The notes beneath the pieces were generated by a model. The model did no database searches. It was not told the DNA's origin and saw nothing but the letters and a program-made list of their open reading frames with translations. A program made the translations under genes and the position numbers. From NCBI GenBank assembly GCA_018287875.1, contig JAGVVL010000002.1, positions 6,386,001 through 6,450,000 on the forward strand: DNA of 64,000 nucleotides, in the 5' to 3' direction. Source of the DNA: Nigrospora sphaerica (taxonomy: Eukaryota > Ascomycota > Sordariomycetes > Amphisphaeriales > Apiosporaceae). Numbering within the stretch: the first letter of the stretch is position 1; each line of letters opens with the position of its first letter. This document shows, piece after piece, positions 49,289 to 59,958 of this stretch.

Positions 49289-50794
49289 AATTAGTTGAGA
49301 AGAAGGGCGGGGGTTCAATTCACGGTTGCGTAGGTAGGGTGCAGGATTGCGGCAGGCGGAACACAAGATGGTGCTGGCTGGGGGGCAGAGGCTCTTGAGG
49401 TCGTAGGGTATTCCAGGCCGCCGGGGAAGGGATGGTGGAGGGGGAGGGAGAGGGAGAAGAAAGGAAATCCCTTGATTACGCGAACGCTGGACAAGAAGGA
49501 CGTGGACTTGGGCGGACAGTTTTACAGGCGTCGAAAGTGCCGAAAGTATGCGTACTACTTAAAACGCGCACCCCCTTGGCCGCAAGAGGCATGAACTACC
49601 TAGGTGCAAGTGGCTGACATGATTGATCATCAACTCATACTGCCTCGAGCAGGCGTCAACCCAAAAGGCCTCTCTACTAACCAAGCCCCTAAGCTGCCTG
49701 TAAAAAGGAGTGATGACAACCGTCACTTTTTCAAAAAGCGTAGCAGGAGTCGTACAGATGCTCGAGGCTGGGTCAATACGGCGGGAAGTATTCCCAACGA
49801 CTTCTGTTTGGCATTCATTGTCTCACGGTAGCGACACCTTCCACCTTCGACGGTCCTCAATCTCCGGTACCTCGCGGCGTCCGCGATACACCCTCCCACA
49901 CCCTCCGCACTTTCCGTTCTCGCGTAGTAGGGCCAAAGCGGAGCAGCCGGATCCACGTGGAGATATGGAGAAGGAAGAGGATGCATTCCCGAGTTAATAG
50001 CGGTAGGCCGCGAACTGCCCCCGGAAAACCGTCGGGCATTGAGAGTTGCGCGTCGCGGGTGCATCCATCATCTTGCCCTGGATGCCCCGTGCCGGCGGTA
50101 GGTAGCTACGGTAGTTGTACCGTTATACCCGGCCGGCCTAAACAGTACCTACTGTACAGTCCATTTAAGTAGTGTGAGTTCAAATGGGGAAACATCATGA
50201 CCTACCGCACCATTTTGACCCGAACGCCCGAACCTCAGACGAAGCGTTTCCCTTCCTCCGCGGGTCCACAGGCGGGGTTCCTTCCACCCCGCCGGGCTCG
50301 TAGTCCAATCAGAGCATCCACCCCCACAGTGAGTTTCCGTGGGGACGACCTAACACTAGGTACTCCCTACCGCTGGAGCGCCCACAGCAGCAAAGCGACC
50401 CAAGCCTTCGCGCCCACCAGTGAGCCGGCATCGGAATTCAGCGAGTCGACTGGACGGCCCCATCGGGCAATCCATGTTCGCATCGTACACCCAGTTAAGC
50501 GAAGGAGGTAGGTATAACATGGATGGATGGGCAGCATTTCGGGACGTGGATGCCATCGAGGTGGAGAAGTCACAACTTTCTACTTAGATTGCCTACTTGT
50601 TCCCCTTCGAGTTTCTTCCACCTTTGCTTCGTTGCACCTCTCGCCCCTTCGCTGCACGCACGTCGTACCTCTGCTCTCTCCACGTATTTGCTTCTTCGCC
50701 GGCCTGTAGTGCATAGCGTGTGTGACGCCATTGTCTCTCCCCAGCCTTCCCGCCCTCCAAGCGTATTCGACCCTGCCCAGTTCCGTCTTTCGCC
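49289..50794. other. Divergent intergenic region (DUF427 / flavocytochrome b2)
   Basis: About 1.5 kb with no recognisable gene. It should hold both promoters. TAGGTA/TACCTA motifs occur at about 49.60, 50.10, 50.14 and 50.51 kb. A CCAAT element is listed separately. Confidence 0.5.
50305..50311 (+). promoter_or_regulatory. CCAATCA element upstream of the flavocytochrome b2 gene
   Basis: CCAATCA, the preferred HAP/CBF complex site, lies 490 nt upstream of the ATG. Yeast CYB2 is controlled by the HAP complex, so the site is plausible, but a single copy can occur by chance. Confidence 0.3.
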
Positions 50795-52544
50795 ATGCCG
50801 TCGCTCTCAGGGGTCGAGGTTGCCAAGCACAACGATAAGAACTCGTGCTGGGTCATTGTTCACGTACGTGCCCGGGCACCCGATGGCGACGCTTCGGCAG
50901 TCCCAGCATTAACACGGTCTGCAGGGCAATGCCTACGATGTGACCGAATTCCTGCCAGGTTTGCTCCCCCCCCACAAGCGCGGCGCTTTCGGAGCTTACT
51001 GCGCGCCCGATGGCTGATGGCCCGCCTCGCAGAACACCCTGGTGGCATGAAGATTATCCTTAAGTATGCTGTGAGTCGCCCGCTTCGGCAGCCGGGACCC
51101 GTGGGCAGGTGTTGACCGAATTTCGACAGGGCAAAGATGCAACCGAAGCGTTCGACCCCGTCCACCCGTCCGACACGCTCGACAAGTACCTCGACCGGTC
51201 AAAGCACCTCGGCCCCGTGGACATGAACACCGTCGCCACCGTCGAGAAAGAACACGACCCCGAAGAGGACCAAAGACTGCAGCACGTGGCCAACAAGCCC
51301 GCGCTGGCGCAGTGCTACAACCTGTTAGACTTCGAGGCCGTCGCCAAGAAGGTCATGAAGAAGGGCGCCTGGGGCTATTATTCGAGCGCCGCCGATGACG
51401 AGATTGTACGTGACCGCGGCCCAAGCGCTGGCCATACGCGCAGGACATGCTGACAACAACTGTGCAGACGCTGCGCGAAAACCACGAGGCCTTCCACCGG
51501 ATATGGTTCCGGCCGCGGATCCTCGTCGATGTCAAGGAGGTGGACTTCTCGACCACGATGCTGGGCACCAAGGTCGACATTCCCTTCTACGTCACGGCGA
51601 CGGCGCTGGGCAAACTAGGACACCCCGAGGGTGAGGTGGTGCTCACACGCGCAGCCCGGAAGCACAACGTGGTGCAGATGATACCCACCCTCGCGTCCTG
51701 CTCCTTTGACGAGATCATGGACGCTGCGCAGGGCGATCAGGTGCAGTGGTTGCAGCTGTACGTGAACTCAGACCGGGCCATTACGGAGCGCATTGTACGG
51801 CACGCCGAGAAGCGCGGCTGCAAGGGCCTGTTCATCACGGTCGATGCGCCGCAGCTGGGCCGGCGCGAAAAGGACATGCGCAGCAAATTCACCGACGCGG
51901 GGTCCAATGTGCAGTCGGGCCAAGCGACGGACACGTCACAGGGTGCCGCGCGGGCCATTTCGTCCTTCATCGACCCGTCCCTCTCGTGGAAGGACATACC
52001 GTGGTTCCAGGGCATCACCAAGATGCCCATCATCCTCAAGGGCGTGCAGCGGGTCGAAGACGTGCTCAAGGCCATCGAGGTGGGCGTGCAGGGCGTCGTG
52101 CTGTCCAACCACGGCGGCCGGCAGCTGGAGTTCGCGCGGTCCGCCGTCGAGGTTTTGGCCGAAACCATGCCCGTGCTCCGCGAGCTCGGGCTGGAGAACA
52201 AGATCGAAATCTTCATCGACGGCGGTGTCAGGCGCGCCACCGACATCGTCAAGGCGCTGTGCCTGGGCGCCAAGGGCGTCGGCATCGGCCGGCCCTTCCT
52301 CTACGCCATGAGCGGCTACGGCTTTGACGGCGTGGACCGGGCCATGCAGCTTCTCAAGGACGAGATGGAGATGAACATGCGGCTGATCGGCTGCACCAGC
52401 GTCGACCAACTGAACCCGTCCCTGGTCGATGTGAGGAACCTCGGGAGCCATGTTACGCCCGTGCCCCGAGACAACCTCGGGCACACGGTGTACGACTCGC
52501 TGGTGACGCCCGCGTGGAAGCCGCCCAAGTCATCGAAACTTTAG
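50795..52544 (+). CDS. CYB2: Flavocytochrome b2-type FMN-dependent L-lactate (2-hydroxyacid) dehydrogenase
   Basis: The 497-residue enzyme oxidises L-lactate or a related 2-hydroxyacid and passes electrons through heme b to cytochrome c. The exons are 50795..50863, 50925..50958, 51033..51070, 51130..51405 and 51468..52544. The cytochrome b5-like domain covers about residues 1-75, with heme ligands His36 (HPGG) and His59 (DPVHP), 23 residues apart as in yeast. The FMN barrel follows: FYVTATALGKLGHPEGEVVL, GCKGLFITVDAPQLGRREKD, the catalytic His near 353 in SNHGGRQLE, and DGGVRRATDIVKALCLGA then GIGRPF for phosphate binding. The protein starts directly with the b5 domain, with no visible mitochondrial presequence, unlike yeast Cyb2. 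The substrate may be lactate, glycolate or mandelate. Confidence 0.93.
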
Positions 52545-53410
52545 GGGCTGGGTTAGCGAGCTGCAGAGCGGGAGAAACAACTGTGTATATTAGCTTAATT
52601 ACGTCTGGATAAAGCGCGTTGGGTATTCATCGGACACGCAGCCGTCCTCTTTTCCCCTAGGGCACGTGTAGTAGTAGAGTTTTCATTGAGCAGCCGTCCC
52701 AGAGACAGGGGGTATTGCTTCGTGGTCGGACGCAGGTTCAAGCGTCTGGCCAACATATGGATTTTCAGGCTAGGGGACCACACGAAGGTCGTAAATAGGT
52801 CAAGGAACACTCTTCTACCTCCCGCCTATTCTGCAGGCCAGGGAGGGGAGCACGGGGAGATATCAAGAAAGCCGGAGCCGTTGTCCAGTACTGTCCCCAT
52901 TCGGTAATTGGCTCGATCTGTACTCCAAAGTAGCCTACGTAAGAGGTGTGTACAAATTACCACTAATTTCCTCCAGTCTGCACACATACCCTGCCAGCTC
53001 TTTCCCCTTGCTGCATGTACATACATGCCAGGCGTTCTCAGCCTCGATGCTGAGTCAGATTGCAAGATCCCAACGGGCTGGGAGAGTCACGGCAATGTGG
53101 GCTGGCACTCAGCGAAGCGCCGGTTTGGACGGCTCGCTAGCGGCCGTTGCCGATTTTGCCTGTGATCAGGGTAGAGGCGTCATGCGAAATGGGATTTCCC
53201 ATGGTTGCGCTCACCGCCCTCATGTCTTTTTTGCGGGGGTTTCGGCTTTTCGTCGTCCAAAGCACGTCAATGCAGGAGCGGCATCCCGCAAAGGGGCCAT
53301 GTGATTGGCGCCGAGGCCTGGCAACTTGCCTATCTTGGGGGGCCGGGGGTGGGAAACTGCACCAACGCAACGACGATCCCATCGCCGCGTGCGCTTACGG
53401 CGCGTGCGTC

Positions 53411-53421
53411 TCTTTATCTCT

Positions 53422-53466
<45 letters not shown>

Positions 53467-53497
53467 CCCATCTCTCCCTCTCTCCCTCTCTCTCGCT
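53411..53497. repeat. TC dinucleotide microsatellite, (TC)20 core
   Basis: The pure core spans about 53425-53464. It is flanked by TCTTTATC and CTCTCC variants, which makes it a likely strain-polymorphic marker. Confidence 0.85.
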
Positions 53498-53968
53498 TGC
53501 TCGCTCGTGACGGGCGGTCGGCTGGGTAAACTGGAGGGCTAGATACTTCGTGGTTTGATGGCGGGCTGGCTGTGGCTCTCGTAGGGTAGGTCCGCCCCCG
53601 CATCCCCAGCGATCCCCCCCCCTGGTGACCGTGACGAAGGCGAGGCCCCTCGCTTTCCCCCCTGCCATCTCTTTACGCTTCTGGATGCATACATAAGCCC
53701 ACAGTTAGTCAGACGACGGAGAAGACAAGCGGGTGACTCTTTTCCCTGTCGTCTGCGCCACGCGGGCGACCTTTGCGGGACACACATCCCCGGGCGCCTT
53801 GGGAGTTCATCACGTCACCCCATGAGGCCGGGTGCGGATGCGTCTTCTAGATCGTCAACTAGGCTACCCTGTTCTACGCCACGCATTTCCCCCGGATAGG
53901 CAAGTAAAGTAACAGAGCTCCTTTGTTTGTCCCCCCTCAGCCCTTCGGGCCATGTCCCGGTCTAAATG

Positions 53969-53987
53969 CCCCCCCCCCCCCCCCCCC
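53969..53987. repeat. Homopolymer run of 19 C
   Basis: An uninterrupted C19 tract on the + strand. Runs this long are rare and often mis-sized in assemblies. Confidence 0.8.
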
Positions 53988-54656
53988 TGCAAGCATCACA
54001 CACCCACACCATCGCTGGGGAGCACCGAATCGTCGCCGGACTGGCCTGCCATTCTCCTCCGGCCTGACATATGTACGTACAGGGTGCCCGTACGGGTGGT
54101 TGCGCGCGCCCGCGCGCATTCCCACGCGGCGACGCTGCGGCGCCTTCATTAGGAAGTTTGCAGGAGCATCTGAGCGCCCGTTTCTTGGCTGGTGGGTTTG
54201 GTTGAGCCTCGGGGTTGCATCATGCCGTTCCTCCAATGTCCCCATACATTGTCATACCCAACCAACCCTTCCAGACCCCACCCTCCGTTGCTCGTTTCCC
54301 ATCTCAGACAACAAGATCCTCGTCGTTTCGTTATCGTCCAGCTGCCGCAACAACCAACCTCTGGCTTCACTTCGCCCACGGCCTCCCGACTTGCTCTCGC
54401 CTTCTTACCTAAAGCCATCTTTGTTTCGTCTGCATCGCCGCCACCGTCAGTCAGGGCTTCACTCGCGCATTGATCGCCGCTTCTTTGCGCGCTGCCCGTC
54501 GGGTCGCGCTTCTTGAAACCATAAAGTACCCACCTATTTAACGACGGCTCTATCACTATACTCCAACCTGATCATCGTCACCTCGCCTCCTCCCCGTCGG
54601 CCCCGTCTCTCCCTCCCTCTCTCTCTCTCTCCTCCGCCCCCTCCCCTCGGCCGAAC

Positions 54657-54725
54657 ATGTCGTGCGCCCGCTGAAGCATGACGGCAACGGCCCAATACTC
54701 ACTTCCTATCCCCCACCTGTCGTAA
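54657..54725 (+). other. Two short upstream open frames in the Rab leader
   Basis: ATG-TCG-TGC-GCC-CGC-TGA (54657-54674) encodes five residues. A second frame at 54678-54725 encodes fifteen residues. Both end well before the main ATG at 54935. They matter only if the transcript starts upstream, which is not known. Confidence 0.35.
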
Positions 54726-54934
54726 TTTTTCGCCAGGGCGACCCCGTCTTAGTCGCTCCATCCTTGTCCTTATCCGATCAGACCCTCCGCCACCATCGCC
54801 CCCCAACCCGCCCGGACAACTGGGTTGAGCACAGCCCCCTTCCCCAATCCCTACCCTCTGCGAAAGACGAGACGTTGGGAACCCGCACCCAGCTTCTCCT
54901 TCGGACCTTGTTTGCGTCCTTCGCGCCGCCCGTC

Positions 54935-56009
54935 ATGTCGTCCCTCGAGGCCAAGATTGTCGTGCTTGGGAGCCAGGGCGTGGGCAAGACGTCGTTGGTC
55001 ATGCGCTTCTGCAAGGGCGCTTTCAACCCTTCTCAGGTGACGTCGACAGTGGGCGCCAGTTTCATGGCCAAGCGCGTAATCGACAGCGACACAGACACGG
55101 TGGTGCGCTTGCAGATATGGGACACAGGTGAGTAATCGTGGGGGCTGCGTGCGCGTGCGCGCGCGCGTGTGCACGCGAGGGCCCAGGTCCAGTCGCCTCG
55201 TCTACTCGTGCTAACTGTATACTTGTTGGTGCCCTGCAGCCGGCCAGGAGCGCTTCCGCTCCATCTCGCGTCTCTACTACCGCGGCGCCAACGCCTGTAT
55301 CCTGTGCTACAGCATTACCGACGCCCAGTCCTTTGCCGAGATGGGTATGTGGCTGACCGAGCTCCGACGCAACCTGCCGCCCGACATTGTCCTGCATGTG
55401 GTGGGCACCAAGGCCGATATCGTGGCCCGCGACCCGTCCCGCCGCGAAGTCCCCTTTGAGCGCTGCATAGCCTACGTCGCCGAGAACCTGGCGCCGGGCC
55501 AGGGCAACACGCCCCCGCCCACGGCCACCCCCACCGGCATGATGGGCTTCCCGCTCGGCCCCGGCATCAGCCAGGCGGGCATGGGCGGTACGAGCAGCGC
55601 CGGGGCCGGCCCGGGCGAGCCGCGCAGTCCCAGCAGCAAACGCAGCTCCGGCTTCTGGGGCCAGGAGGTGGGCTGGGACGCCTGCCACGAAATCAGCGCC
55701 GAGAGCGGCGAGGGCGTCGAGGAGGTCTTCCGCGTGGTGACGCGGAAGCTGGTTGAGCAGAACCGCAAGATGCAGCAGGCCTTGCTGGCCGCCACCATGA
55801 CCCCCGGCACCCCCTTCGAAACCGGTATGGACGGAGGCTACTTCGACAGCGTGAACCCCCGGGGCAGCTTCCGCGTGGGTCGCGACCGGAGGAGCTGGCT
55901 GTTCTCGCCCGCCTTCTCGCCCACCATCACCGTCGAGAATGGCGGCCAGAACCCGGCGGAGCAGAACCGCCACGCCGACACGCACAAGGCTAGAAACAAG
56001 TGCTGCTGA
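54935..56009 (+). CDS. Rab-family small GTPase with a long insertion and tail
   Basis: This is a Rab-type vesicle-traffic GTPase of 320 residues, against about 200-220 for most Rabs. Exon 1 is 54935..55127 and exon 2 is 55240..56009; the join restores WDTAGQERF. Visible motifs are the P-loop GSQGVGKT (12-19), switch II WDTAGQE (62-68), a G4-type TKAD near 120, a G5-type ISAES near 216 and a C-terminal CC for prenylation. A Pro/Gly/Ser-rich insertion of about 50 residues (about 149-200) lies between G4 and G5. A long tail with SWLFSPAFSPT follows the G domain. RFRSISRLYYRGANACILCY suggests the Rab5/21/22/24 endosomal branch, but I cannot assign the subgroup. The leader has two upstream open frames. 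Confidence 0.88.
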
Positions 56010-56547
56010 GTCAGCCTCAAACGACAGCGAACGAGAGAGTGTACCTGGACGGCCCACGGCCAGGACGGCAGCGCGTGTGATTTGCGCGGGGGCGGGGTTG
56101 GCGTCGGGCAGCCATTATGACGGCATTTCCCATGGTAGGATACCTCTTTATGCCACAGCTCTCTGCGGGAACAGGTAGCATGGTACCGATTCCGGCACCT
56201 TCGGAATCCTTCTCTTCTCAGTACCCACACAACGGCATAGGGATCGGGCGTTTTTCCATATACGAGGGCACGATACGGGCGTCTGGAGCATAGCATTTGG
56301 TAATGAGAGAATAGACGTCCAGAGGGCAGACTGCTTCAGTCTTGGCATCAACATGTGGTACTTTTATTAAGCTAAAGGACGCCGCTTCCAATAGTAACAA
56401 AACTGTAAAACTGTTGTCGATCAACCCTGAGGCCGCTGCAAGACTGTCGTCAATCAACCCCGAGGCCGCTGTGTGTGAGCCCATCTACGAAACTGCATGT
56501 ATACTGGCCAAGAAGCTGCGGGGCGCGTATGAGAGTCTGCACTTGGC
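56010..56547. other. Convergent intergenic region (Rab / Afg2-like)
   Basis: The two 3' ends face each other across about 540 nt. I see no gene. Confidence 0.55.
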
Positions 56548-58802
56548 TCAGAAGCACTTGTGGCTCTTCTCCCAATCCTCCAGAGACATGATCGTCGCCG
56601 AGCTTACTCCTCGGCGCGCTTTTTGGAATGCATCGGAAAGCACCTCCATGTCGCTAATAAGTTGCTCCTCGTACTGGTCGTAGATAGTGAACGCTTGGTC
56701 GCAGACGCCTGTGACTTCGGCGCCAGAGAGGCCATCGGCGAGGCGTGCGAGCTCAGCCGCGTCGACACCAACGAGCTCGTACGACTTGACTTTCTTCTCG
56801 ATTATCGCTTGACGGGCCGCCTTGTCCGGCATCGGCACGTGCACGAGCTTGTCGAATCGACCAGGCCGTAGAAGGGCGGTATCTATAAGGTCGGGGCGGT
56901 TGGTCGCCGCCATAATGAAGATATCTGGAGGGTTTCAGTAAGAGACGAGGCAAGGGTAATGATGCCTCCAGTACTCACCTTCCCGACGGTCAAACCCATC
57001 AAACTCCGAGAGCAAGGCTGTAAGTGCCACATTTGCGGAGTTGGAGGCACTGGGTTCCTCGCGAGATCCCGCAATTGCATCAACCTCGTCAAAGAAAATG
57101 ACGGAAGGGCTGGCAGCGCGAGCGCGCTGGAACAGGCTGCGGATCGTGCGTTCGGTCTCGCCGACGTATTTGTTAAGAACTTCACCGCCCTTGATTGAGA
57201 AGAAGTTCAACGAGCTCTCTGTCGCCAACGCCTGGGCGACCATCGTTTTTGAACATCCAGGAGGTCCGTAGAGTAAGATGCCCTTCAGCGGCTTATGTTT
57301 AATCTTCTTGCCGGGTTGAATGCGACAGAGAGCTGCTTGCAGGTTCTTCTTTGTTTCTTCATTGCCGGCGATATCGCCCCAGAGCACTTTGGGTGGTTTC
57401 AGACTGATGTCATGCATGGCTGATGGGGGTACCTCAGCCATGGTCTGCTTGATGAGCTCCCATTCCAGAGGGCCCTGGATTGTGTGATCTTGCATTTGGA
57501 ACTTCAGCTTTCTCTGGGCATGGCGGACCAGTTTGTAGAGGTCTGCGCCCGTGTAAGCGTGGGTTTCGTCGCCGAGCTTCGATAGGAATTCCTCCTGGCG
57601 ACCGTCAGGGAACTGGGGTCTGTAGTATCTCAAAATAGCCTTCCGTTCCTCCGCATTGGGCACGAGAGTGTCGACGACGTCGTAAATGTACTTCGGGGAC
57701 CGAAGAGAAGGAGGCACGGTGCCCAGATAGTCTCTGCAAGTCATGACGACAGCAACATGCCGTTTTTTGCGCTCTGCTGCCTCGTCAACCAAGGCCTGAA
57801 AAGCTTCGGTCAGAGTTTCGACCATGGCGATGCCGAAGGCGGACTTCTCATTTCCAATCAAGGAACCGATATCGTCAATCAAAATCACAGTGTTTTGCTG
57901 ACGACTGACAGCGTCTGCGAAATACGTCTTGACAGCGTCGGGCTTGTCTGAAGCCTTGATACGCATGACATCGCCCCAGTGACTTTTGGTGAGGTGTTGG
58001 AGGAGCATGGTCTTCCCTGTTCCCTCTCCTCCTTGAATGACAAGCCCGGGCGCGAAATCATCATGCTCCAAGGCAACGCCACAGCTTTGGAGGAACCATC
58101 GTAATTTGTTGATCGGAGATGACAGGCCAGGAAGACTGTCCAACGTGAAAGGTTCTGGGGCATCGCCAGTGACTTGGGCTTCCTCGTCGGTGATCCAGTG
58201 AACTTTGGTGGCCTTGGTAACTTTGGCTAGAGTCGTTTTGCTACCGTTCACTGACTCAACGAGGAAGGACCTCGTTTCTTTCCCCCGAATGTCCTGAAGC
58301 GGCAGGCCGCCAAAGACGTGCTCGGAAACGACTGGAGATGAGTGGTCAGCAGGTCGGCTCGAGAGGTTGCATCTTCCGAGGACTTACGCAGGCGGGCCTC
58401 AACCGTGTACTCCCAGTGGGCTCGTTCTTTTGCACTCAGATTTGCTTGCTCTTGAGGGCTCAAAGGGTTTCCATCGGGGTTCGTCTCTCTCACAATAACC
58501 GTTTCTGCACCAGGGCAGTCACCGGCATCTGAGACTCTAATCATTTCTCCGACGGGAAACTTGGTCAGGTCCTGGAGCACACGGCTCAGGAGAGCGACAT
58601 TCCGACCCACGTTCTTGTCAAGAGAGGGCCATGCAACAGCAAAACGGGGCCGTCCGTTACCGTTGATGCTTTCGACGCGGCACATCTTACCTGCTGATAT
58701 GCCTGATTCAGCCAGGGCCGTGTGGTTGATGAAGACCTTGGCTGCATGCTTTGGCATCTCCTGCGCGTGCGGCCGCAGCTTGCCCACGAACTCCTTCTTC
58801 AT
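56548..58802 (-). CDS. AFG2: Afg2/Drg1-like tandem AAA+ ATPase
   Basis: The 714-residue protein has an N-terminal domain and two AAA modules. The exons are 58802..58388, 58331..56979 and 56924..56548. The second module has the Walker A GPPGCSKT (about 492-499), in which the CSKT form is typical of Afg2/Drg1 and SPATA5, then Walker B IFFDEVD (about 547-553) and AATNRPDLIDTALLRPGRFD. The first module is divergent: Walker A GGEGTGKT (about 237-244) and Walker B ILIDDIG (about 285-291), with Asp where the catalytic Glu normally stands. The N-terminal 130 residues (AAKVFINHTALAESGISAGK) resemble a Cdc48-type N domain. Yeast Afg2 releases assembly factors from pre-60S ribosomes; a ribosome role here is inferred. 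It could be a fungal paralog rather than the true ortholog. Confidence 0.82.
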
Positions 58803-59958
58803 TATGGAAAGGTGGAGAGGAATGAAGAACTGCAGGATAGGAAAAGAAAAAATGCGGAAATTGTTGGCTCAAGAGAAGCCAAAATGTGGTGGTGATTGGT
58901 CAGGGAAGAGGTATGATTGATGGTTGATTGTTGATTAAGGAAGAGTTACGGCGTTGGCTGCTGGGTCGTCCACAAGCGCACGGTCCAGCCCATCAAGTAG
59001 TACCTGCTGGTCTTCGTGCTTTCCAATGGATATGGTCGTTGACGGGCAAGTGGTGCCTAGGTATGTATGTACTATATAGGCAAGGACCTCAGGTGTCACA
59101 CAGAAGCTCCGCCCTGGGAGGGCCTCTGAGTCATCTGCTAATATATGGGAGTCGCATTGTAACTTTGGTAGTGGACAGTACTAAGTGGAAGGTGGAAGAG
59201 AGGTTTACTGAATGTGTTTGTTGGGCAGGTTTGGGTGGTCTTCTAGTATGGGCTCGCGCCTGACTACGAAAACGCAAAATACCGCGGACCTCTCTCGCTT
59301 CTGCCGCAAAACCGAGAGCTATCTCATGTCCCCCACGTACCCGTATTTCTGGGCCTCGTATATGAGTCACTTTCGTCTTGAGAAAGAGGCGCGAAGTGCT
59401 TTGTGTTGTCAGGTGCGAGGCTTCTTTTCGGTTCTGTGCTGCCATGAGGTATTGATAGCTGGAGGTTAGTATGTACTTATTGATGTTTAACAAAATAACC
59501 CCACTTCGACAAGTCCAGCTTAGAATGCCACTACAGATTACCTGCAGGCACAGTGCCGTTACAAGCAAAGTATTTGAACCGTATGAATGCTGGTTTCGAA
59601 TGTGAGCCCACTATTTGAGAATTCACCTTGCCAGCCACCATATACAGATAGAGGCACCTCTATAGGAATTTACAGCATCCCAAGGGTGTGTCCGTCGTGT
59701 CATCTCATCATAGATGCCAGCCCACTACACTGTGCCAGTAACGCCCGAGCAGAAATAACCTGTGCACGAAACCGCCCTCGGTGGGACGGCGGCCCCGCCA
59801 AAAACGGAAGCTCCCAGGATTTCCCAGACCATTGCGTCCAGCCCGGGACGTGATATGTCCAGAGACAATGCCCGGACAGTGAACGCGTACCAACTCCTAC
59901 GAGCCGTCCTTTCCGGATTGCATGCGATGCCCTGTCCGACAGTGCATTGCAGCGCGGC
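58803..59958. other. Divergent intergenic region (Afg2-like / mitochondrial orphan)
   Basis: About 1.2 kb with no recognisable gene. It should hold both promoters. A TAGGTATG motif is at about 59.06 kb. Confidence 0.55.

Larger units (their letters stand above)
52545..54934. other. Intergenic region with low-complexity tracts, upstream of the Rab gene
   Basis: About 2.4 kb without a recognisable gene. It holds a long TC microsatellite, a run of 19 C at 53969-53987, and a pyrimidine-rich leader with two short upstream open frames before the Rab ATG. Confidence 0.55.

Noticed and set aside
55062..56057. 331-codon antisense frame over the Rab gene
   Set aside because: It is a shadow of the sense codon bias and runs through the Rab intron without matching splice signals.
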